A stretch of 64,000 bases of DNA from Lachnospiraceae bacterium. Lineage in GTDB: Bacteria > Bacillota > Clostridia > Lachnospirales > Lachnospiraceae. Below, one piece after another: positions 51,179 to 58,465 of the stretch. Every line of letters begins with the position of its first letter. Within the stretch, counting starts at the first letter, position 1. The DNA lies in contig JAIKYU010000030.1 in the NCBI GenBank assembly GCA_024682835.1, forward strand, positions 1 through 64,000, in the 5' to 3' direction. A program made the position numbers and the translations under genes. The notes beneath the pieces were generated by a model. It had not been told where the DNA came from and made no database searches. It saw nothing but the letters and a program-made list of their open reading frames with translations.

Positions 51179-51787
51179 ATGGCAACCATTCATTCCATCG
51201 ATCAGCTTTCGGAAAACCGTTTTGTCAACCTCTTTCACGTGAAGGGAGAGAACAGCAAGGGCCATCACAGCAACTATTTCGTGGCCTCCAGAGCCAAAAC
51301 CGTAGACGAGCTGAAGATTAAGACCCAGCAGAACACGGCGGACGGCGTTGCGATCTATGCGCTGTACGGCGAAAAACGGGACCGCGTGGTGCTGATCCGG
51401 CAGTGGCGGTATCCGATCGGCAACTGGGTGTACGAGTTTCCGGCGGGACTGTGTGAGCCGGGAGAAAACTACCGCGATGCCGCGGTGCGGGAGATGCATG
51501 AGGAAACCGGCCTCCTTTTCACCCCCATCGAAGCGGATCCGATGTATGAGGTGCCCCGGTACACAACGGTCGGCATGACGGACGAAGCGGTCGCGACCGT
51601 TTACGGCTACGCCTCCGGCAGGCTGAGCGACCGTTTTGAAGAGCAGAGCGAGGAAATCGAGGCCGTCCTGGCGGATCGCGCGGAGGTGCGCCGGATCCTC
51701 GCTGAGGAGCGGGTGGCGCTTCTGTGCGCTTACCAGCTGGCACATTTTCTGCAGGATGAGGATCCGTTCGCATTCCTGTCGAAATAG
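51179..51787 (+). CDS. Nudix hydrolase, ADP-ribose pyrophosphatase-like
   Basis: This 202-residue enzyme has a full Nudix box, GLCEPGENYRDAAVREMHEE followed by TGL, with the catalytic REMHEE core. The early VVLIRQWRYPIGNWVYEFPA and late YEVPRYTTVGMTDE are typical of ADP-ribose pyrophosphatases. It starts just after the diguanylate cyclase gene, so the two are cotranscribed. The substrate is not fixed by sequence. Confidence 0.88.
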   Translation: MATIHSIDQLSENRFVNLFHVKGENSKGHHSNYFVASRAKTVDELKIKTQQNTADGVAIYALYGEKRDRVVLIRQWRYPIGNWVYEFPAGLCEPGENYRDAAVREMHEETGLLFTPIEADPMYEVPRYTTVGMTDEAVATVYGYASGRLSDRFEEQSEEIEAVLADRAEVRRILAEERVALLCAYQLAHFLQDEDPFAFLSK

Positions 51788-51905
51788 GCATTATACGATG
51801 AAAACTGACTTTTGACCATGGTAAGATCATGATGTTTTGCCGCGGCAGAAAAGGAAATCTCACAGCCGCGCAGTTTGTTGACAGGAAGGGAAGGGGGACA
51901 GACAA

Positions 51906-52310
51906 ATGTTAAAGCAGGTTTCGGTTTACGCCGAGAATAAAAAAGGGTGCTTCCGTGATATCACGGGGCTGCTCACGGACAGCGGGATCAATATTCTGGG
52001 CTCCGTGACCAACGACAGTGCGGAGTACGGCATTGTGCGCCTGGTGGTGTCCGATCCGGAAAAGGCGCGGGATGTGCTCATTCAGAACGGCTATCTCTGC
52101 CGCCTCGTACCGGTTCTCGGAATCGAGCTGGCGGATGAGGTCGGCTCGCTCAACCGGCTGCTGACAGAGCTGGTGGAAAGCAACATCAATGTCGACTACC
52201 TTTATCTCTCCTACAACCGTGAATCCGGCATGCCCATCATGGTCCTGCACACGGAGGGCACGGCCCAGGTCGAGAACATTCTGGTCGCCCGGGGGTATCA
52301 TGCGATTTGA
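51906..52310 (+). CDS. Tandem ACT-domain protein
   Basis: This 134-residue protein consists of two ACT folds: KQVSVYAENKKGCFRDITGL (about 1-65) and VPVLGIELADEVGSLNRLLT (about 70-134). Stand-alone ACT proteins sense amino acids and regulate enzymes; the ligand is unknown. It resembles those found near phenylacetate-CoA ligase genes in anaerobes, but no such neighbour exists here. GGAAGGGGG precedes the ATG. The 118 bp upstream show no clear promoter. Confidence 0.85.
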   Translation: MLKQVSVYAENKKGCFRDITGLLTDSGINILGSVTNDSAEYGIVRLVVSDPEKARDVLIQNGYLCRLVPVLGIELADEVGSLNRLLTELVESNINVDYLYLSYNRESGMPIMVLHTEGTAQVENILVARGYHAI

Positions 52311-52319
52311 AAAAATCGC

Positions 52320-52348
52320 TTGCATTACCCGGAAAGATGTGGTAATAT
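52320..52348 (+). promoter_or_regulatory. Promoter of tRNA-Gln
   Basis: TTGCAT (52320-52325) and TAATAT (52343-52348) are 17 bp apart, 33 bp before the tRNA. Confidence 0.7.
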
Positions 52349-52381
52349 AACTCACGCTGATGTCACAGACAGCAGAATGTT

Positions 52382-52454
52382 GGGCTATCGCCAAGCGGTA
52401 AGGCAACGGACTCTGACTCCGTCATTTCGCAGGTTCGAATCCTGCTAGCCCAGT
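52382..52454 (+). tRNA. tRNA-Gln (anticodon CTG)
   Basis: The acceptor stem TGGGCTA / TAGCCCA has discriminator G. The anticodon stem ACGGA / TCCGT carries loop CTCTGAC (anticodon CTG), and the T-loop is TTCGAAT. CCA is not encoded. Confidence 0.95.
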
Positions 52455-52458
52455 AAAA

Positions 52459-52497
52459 ACACCCCCTCGGAGATTCTCCGAGGGGGTGTTGCTTTTG
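52459..52497 (+). terminator. Terminator of tRNA-Gln
   Basis: AACACCCCCTCGGAG pairs with CTCCGAGGGGGTGTT, followed by GCTTTT. The hairpin starts 5 bases after the tRNA. Confidence 0.92.
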
Positions 52498-52510
52498 CAG
52501 GTGGATCGGT

Positions 52511-52840
52511 CTATCCTTCTTTCAGTTCTGCTTCAACAGCTTTTTCTATAAAACTGTTCAAAGACAATCCCAGTATTTTTGCTTTGGTAGCAGCTTTTCT
52601 GTGTGTATCAGGTCTTAATCTGACATTGAGTCTGCCGGAATAAGGCTTTTCCGGATCGATGCCGTCTTCTTTGCACCATTCGAGATAGTCGTCAACAGAA
52701 TTCCTGAATTCGGTTTCGAGTTCGTCTACAGAGGTCCCTTGAAAAGTGATAACGGTCCTTGTGTTGATAACCGTCCCCGAAAAAATGTGTGCTTCGTCAT
52801 CGTATTCGACGTTTCCTATATATCCCTTATAGTTCATCAT
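52511..52840 (-). CDS. hicB: HicB-type antitoxin
   Basis: This 109-residue antitoxin has a partial RNase H-like HicB fold at the N-terminus (YIGNVEYDDEAHIFSGTVIN, EFRNSVDDYLEWCKEDG) and a C-terminal ribbon-helix-helix (GRLNVRLRPDTHRKAATKAK then ILGLSLNSFIEKAV). It would bind and block HicA and repress the operon through the palindrome in its promoter. The ATG overlaps the hicA stop by 4 bases, the normal hicA-hicB coupling. Base composition is lower in GC than the surrounding genes. Confidence 0.9.
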   Translation of the reverse strand: MMNYKGYIGNVEYDDEAHIFSGTVINTRTVITFQGTSVDELETEFRNSVDDYLEWCKEDGIDPEKPYSGRLNVRLRPDTHRKAATKAKILGLSLNSFIEKAVEAELKEG

Positions 52841-53090
52841 ATCGTCACCTCTGCATTTGTCAAAAACCTTCTGACTGCCTTGACTGCACCTTTATCTGTA
52901 ATCTTTTCTGGATGAGGCCGGTGGAAGACCGCTCGTTCACCATTTAATCAACGCGGACTCTTGAACCATTTCCTTCTGAAATAGTAGCACCTAATGCCTT
53001 AAGCAATGACTCTATATCATCCCACCTTATTCCGGATCTAACCGGGTCTTCATATATGGCAAGATAAGTTTGCTTTTGCTTAGTATTCAT
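52837..53090 (-). pseudogene. hicA: hicA toxin gene broken by a frameshift
   Basis: The first part reads MNTKQKQTYLAIYEDPVRSG then IRWDDIESLLKALGA and EGNGSRVRV, the HicA mRNA interferase dsRBD-like fold. Next comes a premature stop (GTT GAT TAA). In another frame the missing half follows directly: LNGERAVFHRPHPEKITDKG then AVKAVRRFLTNAEV, ending TGA in overlap with hicB. One lost base at about 52945-52950 explains both halves. The catalytic-region HRPHP half is therefore not made from the normal frame, and the toxin is probably inactive, unless frameshifting or a sequencing error is involved. Confidence 0.85.
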
Positions 53091-53096
53091 GGGCAT

Positions 53097-53125
53097 ATAG
53101 TACCACAATGTGGTACCATTGTCAA
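53097..53125 (-). promoter_or_regulatory. hicAB promoter with palindromic operator
   Basis: On the minus strand TTGACA and TACTAT lie 17 bp apart. Between them, slightly overlapping the -10, is a perfect palindrome GTACCACA-T-TGTGGTAC (53100-53116), the expected HicB operator. The transcription start would fall at about 53090, on the hicA ATG. Confidence 0.82.
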
Positions 53126-53254
53126 TTAAATAACCTAAACTTGTTTTCCCCAAAAATCAATCATCGCAATCCGGCAACAGGTGCTATAATAGACTTAACA
53201 AGAAAGATGACAAAGGAGGTGTACTCTCGAGGATGAGCCGCCGCACACATATAC

Positions 53255-53289
53255 AAAAAATCGGGAAGCCTGATGACAGACTTCCCGAC
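53255..53289 (-). terminator. Terminator of tRNA-Pro
   Basis: On the minus strand TCGGGAAG pairs with CTTCCCGA around a 12-base loop, followed by TTTTTTG, directly after the tRNA. Confidence 0.88.
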
Positions 53290-53291
53290 CA

Positions 53292-53364
53292 TCGGAGTGA
53301 CTGGATTCGAACCAGCGGCCCCCACGTCCCTAACGTGGTGCTCTACCAACTGAGCCACACCCCG
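53292..53364 (-). tRNA. tRNA-Pro (anticodon AGG)
   Basis: The minus strand gives acceptor CGGGGTG / CACTCCG with discriminator A, D-stem GCTC / GAGC, anticodon stem CCACG / CGTGG with loop TTAGGGA (anticodon AGG), T-stem GCTGG / CCAGT and no encoded CCA. The body, starting CGGGGTGTGGCTCAG, is that of a proline tRNA. An adenosine at position 34 is unusual for bacterial proline tRNAs. Confidence 0.93.
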
Positions 53365-53424
53365 CGAAATATTATTCTACCATGAGATGTGCACAGAATC
53401 AAGTACATTTTTTATGAGGCAGCC

Positions 53425-54081
53425 ATGACCAAAAAACAGCGCGCACAAGCGGTTATCGAACGATTAAAAAAAGCATACCCCGAGGCTTCCTGCACCCTGA
53501 GTTATGATAAAGCCTGGCAGCTCCTGGTCAGCGTCCGCCTTGCGGCCCAGTGTACCGATGCGCGGGTGGATAAGACGACACCGCTGCTGTATGCGAAGTT
53601 CCCCAGCGTGGCCGCCCTGGCCATGGCCGATCCAAAAGAGATCGAGGAGATTGTGCGCCCGTGCGGACTGGGAGCCAGCAAAGCGCGGGACATATCGAAG
53701 TGCATGAAAATCCTTCACGAAACCTATGACGACCGCGTCCCCGATGATTTTGACACACTCCTGTCGCTCCCCGGAGTCGGGAGAAAAAGCGCAAACCTGA
53801 TCATGGGCGATGTGTTCGGCAAGCCCGCAATCGTCACGGACACCCACTGCATCCGCATCAGCAATCTTCTGGGCCTCGTGGATAAGGAGAAGGATCCGTA
53901 CCGCGTGGAAATGGCACTGCGGAAAATCGTCCCCCCTGAAGAGGGCAATGACCTCTGCCATCGCTTTGTGCTCCACGGACGCGCCGTCTGCATCGCCAGA
54001 CGCCCCCAGTGCGCCGCGTGCGTCCTCCGGGACGTCTGCAGGACGGGGGCTGCATCCGGGAAAGCGGAGAATCCTTCCTGA
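53425..54081 (+). CDS. nth: Endonuclease III
   Basis: This 218-residue base-excision glycosylase/AP lyase removes oxidised pyrimidines. The helix-hairpin-helix LPGVGRKSANLIMGDVFG carries the catalytic Lys, and IVTDTHCIRISN the catalytic Asp. The C-terminal iron-sulfur pattern C-X6-C-X2-C-X5-C is complete (CIARRPQCAACVLRDVC). ATG at 53425 is chosen over an upstream frame with no family similarity. No obvious promoter is seen. Confidence 0.96.
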   Translation: MTKKQRAQAVIERLKKAYPEASCTLSYDKAWQLLVSVRLAAQCTDARVDKTTPLLYAKFPSVAALAMADPKEIEEIVRPCGLGASKARDISKCMKILHETYDDRVPDDFDTLLSLPGVGRKSANLIMGDVFGKPAIVTDTHCIRISNLLGLVDKEKDPYRVEMALRKIVPPEEGNDLCHRFVLHGRAVCIARRPQCAACVLRDVCRTGAASGKAENPS

Positions 54082-54134
54082 AGGCAAACTTTCTGATTTT
54101 TTCTTTTTTCTTCGTACCCTTTTTTACGAAATTG

Positions 54135-54143
54135 TGTTATACT
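54135..54143 (+). promoter_or_regulatory. Extended -10 promoter of the CarD-family gene
   Basis: TGTTATACT at 54135-54143 forms an extended -10 without a good -35; the start codon is about 70 bases downstream. Confidence 0.4.
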
Positions 54144-54211
54144 TAAAGATATCTTTGGTGCGCTGAAAAAGCGGCCGTCAGGTTTGTTGTCAGGGTTTTG
54201 AGGTGCGTTTC

Positions 54212-54739
54212 ATGCTGAAAAAGGGCGATCATATCGTATACGGAATTCATGGACTGTGTCGAGTGGAGGACATCCTGGTGCCGCCGTTTATCGAACGAGG
54301 CAAGGAACGGGACTATTACCTGATGATCGCTGATGCGGATGAAAAGGGCCTTCTTTATGTACCCGTGGACAGCGAGGCGGAGCGCCTGCGCGATGTGACA
54401 GACAGGGAGGAAGCGCTGCGGCTGATCGACGACGAAAACGGGGGAAAAGATCCGGACATCTGTGGCGGTAAGAAATCCGACTCGATCGTCTCCGCCATCA
54501 TCAAGCGCAATCAGGCGCGGGAGATGATGCAGCTCGTCAAGACCCTCTACCTGCTTCGGAGAGACAGAGAGAAGGAAGGAAAAAAATTTGCCGCCGTCGA
54601 TGAAAAACATCTGGCGGCGGCTGAAAAGCTGCTGTTTTCCGAGCTTGCCTATTCGCTCAACTGCGAATTCGGCGAGGTCCAGGAGCGGGTGCGGAAAGCG
54701 GCCTACAGGACCGGCTCCGTGCCGGTGAGCAGCCGGTAA
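54212..54739 (+). CDS. CarD-family RNA polymerase-binding regulator
   Basis: This 175-residue protein has an N-terminal CarD/TRCF-type RNA polymerase interaction domain (KKGDHIVYGIHGLCRVEDIL, YYLMIADADEKGLLYVPV) and a helical C-terminal DNA-binding part (about 100-175). CarD proteins stabilise open promoter complexes at many genes. ATG at 54212 follows GAGGTG; a GTG three codons earlier is an alternative. The 3' end overlaps the convergent purC by 37 bases. Confidence 0.88.
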   Translation: MLKKGDHIVYGIHGLCRVEDILVPPFIERGKERDYYLMIADADEKGLLYVPVDSEAERLRDVTDREEALRLIDDENGGKDPDICGGKKSDSIVSAIIKRNQAREMMQLVKTLYLLRRDREKEGKKFAAVDEKHLAAAEKLLFSELAYSLNCEFGEVQERVRKAAYRTGSVPVSSR

Positions 54740-55587
54740 GCTTCGCTGTACTTGGCAATCGTCTTGTCCACAATCTCCTGGGGCAGGGTGTAGTTGCAGT
54801 CCGGGTGCGCCTTGAGGTAATCCCGCACAAACTGCTTGTCAAAGGACGGCTGGCTGTGTCCGGGGGCAAATCCCTCGAGAGGCCAGAACCTGCTGGAATC
54901 CGGCGTGAGCACCTCGTCTCCGAGCACCACCTCCCCGCTTTCATCAAGCCCGAATTCAAATTTGGTGTCCGCGATAATGATGCCGTGCGCGTGCGCGTAA
55001 TCCGCGCATTTTTTGTAGATGGCCAGCGTCTTGTCACGGATGGTCTGCGCGAGTGTCTCGCCTCTTCCGGGGAAAGTCTTTTCCAGCACCTCAATGCTTT
55101 GTTCGTAGGAGATGTTTTCGTCGTGAGTCCCGATTTCCGCTTTGGTGCTGGGCGTGTAAAGGGCCTCCGGGAGCTTCGCGCATTCCTGTAAGCCCTCAGA
55201 AAGACGGATGCCGCACACAGTTCCGTTTTCCTTGTAGCTCTGGTAGCCGGATCCCGTGATGTAACCGCGGACGATGCATTCGATGGGCAGCATGGTGAGC
55301 TTTTTACAGAGCATGGCCCGGCCCGCGAATTCGTCCGTCCGGAAGAATTCCGGCATATCGGCGGTGTCCGTGGATATCATGTGATTCCCGATGATATCCC
55401 TGGTGAAGCCAAACCAGAATGCGGACATGCCTGTGAGCACTTTCCCTCTTCCGGGGATGGCGCTCTTTAAGATGACATCAAAAGCGGAGAGACGATCCGT
55501 CGCGACCAGGATGAGCCGGTCCCCCAGGTCATAGATCTCCCTCACCTTGCCGGCCTTGACCGGCTTCATGGATTCCGTGTTAGACAT
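54703..55587 (-). CDS. purC: SAICAR synthetase
   Basis: This 294-residue enzyme joins aspartate to CAIR in purine synthesis. Signature parts are GKVREIYDLGDRLILVATDR, LSAFDVIL, VRGYITGSGYQSY, IIADTKFEFGLDESGEV and LTPDSSRFW. This longer PurC form (about 290-300 residues) is common in Firmicutes and yeast-like lineages. The start at 55587 follows AAAGGA on the minus strand; the longer in-frame start has no ribosome site. No other pur gene is adjacent. Confidence 0.96.
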   Translation of the reverse strand: MSNTESMKPVKAGKVREIYDLGDRLILVATDRLSAFDVILKSAIPGRGKVLTGMSAFWFGFTRDIIGNHMISTDTADMPEFFRTDEFAGRAMLCKKLTMLPIECIVRGYITGSGYQSYKENGTVCGIRLSEGLQECAKLPEALYTPSTKAEIGTHDENISYEQSIEVLEKTFPGRGETLAQTIRDKTLAIYKKCADYAHAHGIIIADTKFEFGLDESGEVVLGDEVLTPDSSRFWPLEGFAPGHSQPSFDKQFVRDYLKAHPDCNYTLPQEIVDKTIAKYSEAYRLLTGTEPVL

Positions 55588-55656
55588 GGCAGTTGTCCTT
55601 TCTTTTCTGAGAACGGCATGGAACCTGTCGCCGTTCATGACGCATGATCACCGTAC

Positions 55657-55685
55657 AGTATAGCGCATTGTGATCGGAATAACAA
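55657..55685 (-). promoter_or_regulatory. Promoter of purC
   Basis: On the minus strand TTGTTA and TATACT are 17 bp apart, about 70 bases before the start codon. I see no clear PurR box or purine riboswitch. Confidence 0.7.
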
Positions 55686-55840
55686 GAAACGTCGTTATAG
55701 TTTAACTGTCGCCCGCTATTGTCAGTTTTTCGGTTAAGAGGTATCATTATAATGTCGGAGTATGCCCCGGGATCCGGCGGATTCCTGTTCTGCACCGACC
55801 GTCGTCATGAGGTGCCGCCGACAGGCGGCGGAGTCCTGAT

Positions 55841-55880
55841 GACCGAAGCGAAGCTTTGCGAAGCAACGGAGCAATCCGTG
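55841..55880 (-). repeat. Dispersed intergenic repeat, partial copy C
   Basis: On the minus strand CACGGATTGCTCCGTTGC and TTCGCAA match the first end of copies A and B, and CTTCGGTC is shared with B. The second conserved end is missing. It lies in the leader of the GH5 gene. Confidence 0.55.
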
Positions 55881-55910
55881 ACATCCTATAAAGTTAAGGA
55901 GGCATCCATC

Positions 55911-57329
55911 ATGAGACGCAGGATACAGATAAAGCATGCGGGGAGAGCGGCGGCTCTTCTTCTTATGCTGACGATTACCGGCTGCGGCGCATCCGGGCAG
56001 GTGCAGCAGAATAGCAACACTCCGGACACTACGGAGGAACAGCCGGCTGCCGCCGCACAGGAGGACGCCGGCGCTGTGACACAGGAAGCGGTCGCCGATG
56101 ATGCCGAAGCGGCAGAGCCCGCGCAGGAACCGTCCGGCGAACAGCAGGAGGAAACGCAGGAACCCGCGCAGACCGGGGAGGAGGAGGCGATGGACAACAA
56201 AATCTACGACGCCACGGGCTCTCTGATACCGAATAATGAGGCACTGTCGTTCGCGAAGTCTTTTGGCCCCGGATTCAATCTGGGCAACACATTTGACGCG
56301 TATCGGGACAGCGGACTGAAGGCGGATCTCTCGGATGAGCTCACGACGGAGACTTACTGGCAGCCGGTGGAGACGACGCGTGAGACCATTCAGGGACTGG
56401 CAGATGCGGGCATCCGCACGATCCGGATCCCCGTGAGCTGGCACAATCATATCACGGACGATCAGGTGACCATCTCGCCGGTCTACATGGATCGGGTGAA
56501 CACGGTCGTCGACTGGGCGCTGGACGCCGGGATGAAGGTGATCCTCAACATCCATCATGACAACCACCCCGAGGCGAACGGCTTCTATCCGGATTCCGCG
56601 CATGCCGAACAGTCGCGGAAGTATATCTCCGGGATCTGGAAGCAGCTGGCCGAGCGCTACCGGGATTATGACGACCGGCTGATTTTCGAGTCCATGAATG
56701 AGCCAAGGCTTGTCGGACATGAAAACGAGTGGTGGTTCACGATCGATGAGCCCGAAGAAGCTGTGGCGGATTCCATGGCCTGCATCAATGAGCTGAATCA
56801 GCTCTTTGTCGACACGGTCCGCAGCGTCGGGGGGAGCCACCGGAACTGTTACGTGATGTGCCCGGGCTACTGCGCTTCACCGGACGGTGCACTGGCATAT
56901 AACTTTATGCTGCCGAAGGATGCGCCTGACGTGGAAAACCGGATCATCGTATCGATCCACGCGTACATCCCCTATTCCTTTGCCCTTGAGGAAAACGGCA
57001 CGGACAGCTTCAGTGCCTTCAGGGATGCGGATACGGGGGTCATCGTCAGCACGCTGAATAAGCTGTATATGAAATATGTCCGGAACGGCATCCCCGTGGT
57101 GATCGGCGAGTTCGGAGCCAGGGACAGAAACGGAAATGTGGAAGCGCGGGCAGAGTATGCGGGGTATTACGCCGCACAGGCCTGGTCCCGCGGGATGCCC
57201 TGCTGCTGGTGGGACAACGGATCATTCTCCGGCAGCGGAGAGGTGTTCGGGATCTATGACCGGAAGAAGGCCTGCTGGAAGATTCCGGAGATCGGCGAAA
57301 CGTTTGTCGCTAATGCCATCCCGAGGTAG
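55911..57329 (+). CDS. GH5 endoglucanase-type lipoprotein
   Basis: This 472-residue protein has a lipoprotein signal (RAAALLLMLTITGCGAS), a low-complexity Glu/Ala/Gln linker (about 30-95) and a GH5 barrel. Typical parts are FGPGFNLGNTFDAY, IRIPVSWHNHI, MKVILNIHHDNH, the acid/base Glu in FESMNEPR and the nucleophile Glu in PVVIGEFGARD. It would cut beta-glucans, xyloglucan or mannan at the cell surface. TTAAGGAGG precedes the ATG at 55911. The 320-base region upstream holds a TATAAT at 55748-55753 and repeat copy C. Its end overlaps the convergent apbE by 20 bases. Confidence 0.92.
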   Translation: MRRRIQIKHAGRAAALLLMLTITGCGASGQVQQNSNTPDTTEEQPAAAAQEDAGAVTQEAVADDAEAAEPAQEPSGEQQEETQEPAQTGEEEAMDNKIYDATGSLIPNNEALSFAKSFGPGFNLGNTFDAYRDSGLKADLSDELTTETYWQPVETTRETIQGLADAGIRTIRIPVSWHNHITDDQVTISPVYMDRVNTVVDWALDAGMKVILNIHHDNHPEANGFYPDSAHAEQSRKYISGIWKQLAERYRDYDDRLIFESMNEPRLVGHENEWWFTIDEPEEAVADSMACINELNQLFVDTVRSVGGSHRNCYVMCPGYCASPDGALAYNFMLPKDAPDVENRIIVSIHAYIPYSFALEENGTDSFSAFRDADTGVIVSTLNKLYMKYVRNGIPVVIGEFGARDRNGNVEARAEYAGYYAAQAWSRGMPCCWWDNGSFSGSGEVFGIYDRKKACWKIPEIGETFVANAIPR

Positions 57330-58389
57330 TCGTCACCGCGCCGTCTGTTGTGACGAATAAGGCTTCCGTATCGGGCAGGCTCTCAATGAGGGCCTGTCCT
57401 TTTTCACGGCCCAGGACCAGGCATGCCGTGGAGAGCGCATCGCCCGTGACGGAATCGTCCGACAGGATTGTGACCGATAAAAGCCCCGTGTCGGCCGGAT
57501 AACCGGTCGCCGGATCAAGCACATGATGGTAGCGCACGCCGTCCTCCACAAAGGTGCGTTCGTAGATGCCGGAGGTGACGACGCTTTTGCCGCGGACCTC
57601 CACGGTGCGGAGGATCTGGCCGGAGGCTTCCGCCTGTGTGTCCCCGGAGAGGGCACTTTCGGGATCCCGGATCCCGACGCGGAACGCGCTGCCGTCCGGT
57701 TTTTCGCCGATCACGAGGACGTTTCCCCCGAGATTGATGACGGCGCTGGTTACGCCGTTTTGAATCAGATATGCCTTCAGCCGGTCGGCGATATAGCCCT
57801 TGGCGATGCCGCCGAGATCATATTGTGCGTCTTTGTCTTTCGGATCGGTCATGGAGAGCGCCTCGGCGATGGCTTCCGGGGACGGGACTGGCCCCGGCGG
57901 ATCCCCGCCGAAATTCCAGAGGGAGGTTAGTGTGCCGAGGGAAGGGGAAAAGGCACCCTGCGTGCGGCTTCTCCAGTCCAGCCCCACACGGATCAGCTCC
58001 TCCAGTTCGGGATCGGAGGCGCCCTTTGCGGCGGACGGTTCGTCCGGGTGGTTGCGTTTCCAGAGGGCGGACTGCTCGTTGTGAGCCGAAAAAACCTCCG
58101 AATCATAGTGATCGGCCATCTCCATGCAGGCATCCAGCAGGCGCCCGGCTTCCGTCTCCTCCCTGCCGTACAGGGAGATCCGGATCACGGTGTCAAAAGC
58201 GAAGGCGGTGCGGGAGACCGGCGTCATGTCCGCAGGCTTAAGGGAAGCAGTGCCGCAGCCGGCGGTGGCGACGGGAAGGAGTGCCGCAAGGAGGATTGCG
58301 GCGAAGCGGGAGATTCTGGCCGAATTGCTCATTTCTCCGTTTTTGTCCGCTTTTCTTTTGCGGATATTTGTTGTATATTGAGGTTTCAT
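57310..58389 (-). CDS. apbE: FAD:protein FMN transferase ApbE (lipoprotein)
   Basis: This 359-residue flavin transferase attaches FMN to threonine in target proteins such as Rnf/Nqr subunits or flavinylated reductases. It has a lipoprotein signal near AALLPVATAGCGTAS. Motifs are DLGGIAKGYIADRL, INLGGNVLVIG, VVTSGIYERTF and HHVLDPATGYPAD. The ATG at 58389 lies 9 bases after a TATAAT, so the message may be leaderless; an ATG at 58332 with a compact signal peptide is a good alternative. No flavinylated partner is next to it. Confidence 0.93.
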   Translation of the reverse strand: MKPQYTTNIRKRKADKNGEMSNSARISRFAAILLAALLPVATAGCGTASLKPADMTPVSRTAFAFDTVIRISLYGREETEAGRLLDACMEMADHYDSEVFSAHNEQSALWKRNHPDEPSAAKGASDPELEELIRVGLDWRSRTQGAFSPSLGTLTSLWNFGGDPPGPVPSPEAIAEALSMTDPKDKDAQYDLGGIAKGYIADRLKAYLIQNGVTSAVINLGGNVLVIGEKPDGSAFRVGIRDPESALSGDTQAEASGQILRTVEVRGKSVVTSGIYERTFVEDGVRYHHVLDPATGYPADTGLLSVTILSDDSVTGDALSTACLVLGREKGQALIESLPDTEALFVTTDGAVTTTSGWH

Positions 58390-58405
58390 TGGTACTGATT
58401 ATAGC
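58378..58405. promoter_or_regulatory. Overlapping divergent promoters of apbE and the MMPL gene
   Basis: On the plus strand TTGAGG (58378-58383) and TATAGC (58400-58405) are 16 bp apart, reading to the MMPL gene. On the minus strand TGCTATAAT puts a -10 at 58404-58399, reading to apbE. The two -10 boxes share five base pairs. Confidence 0.5.
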
Positions 58406-58465
58406 ATCGAAGCCGGGACACCGCAATGAACGCCGGTACCCGCAGGACAGTAAGAGATTGACGTC

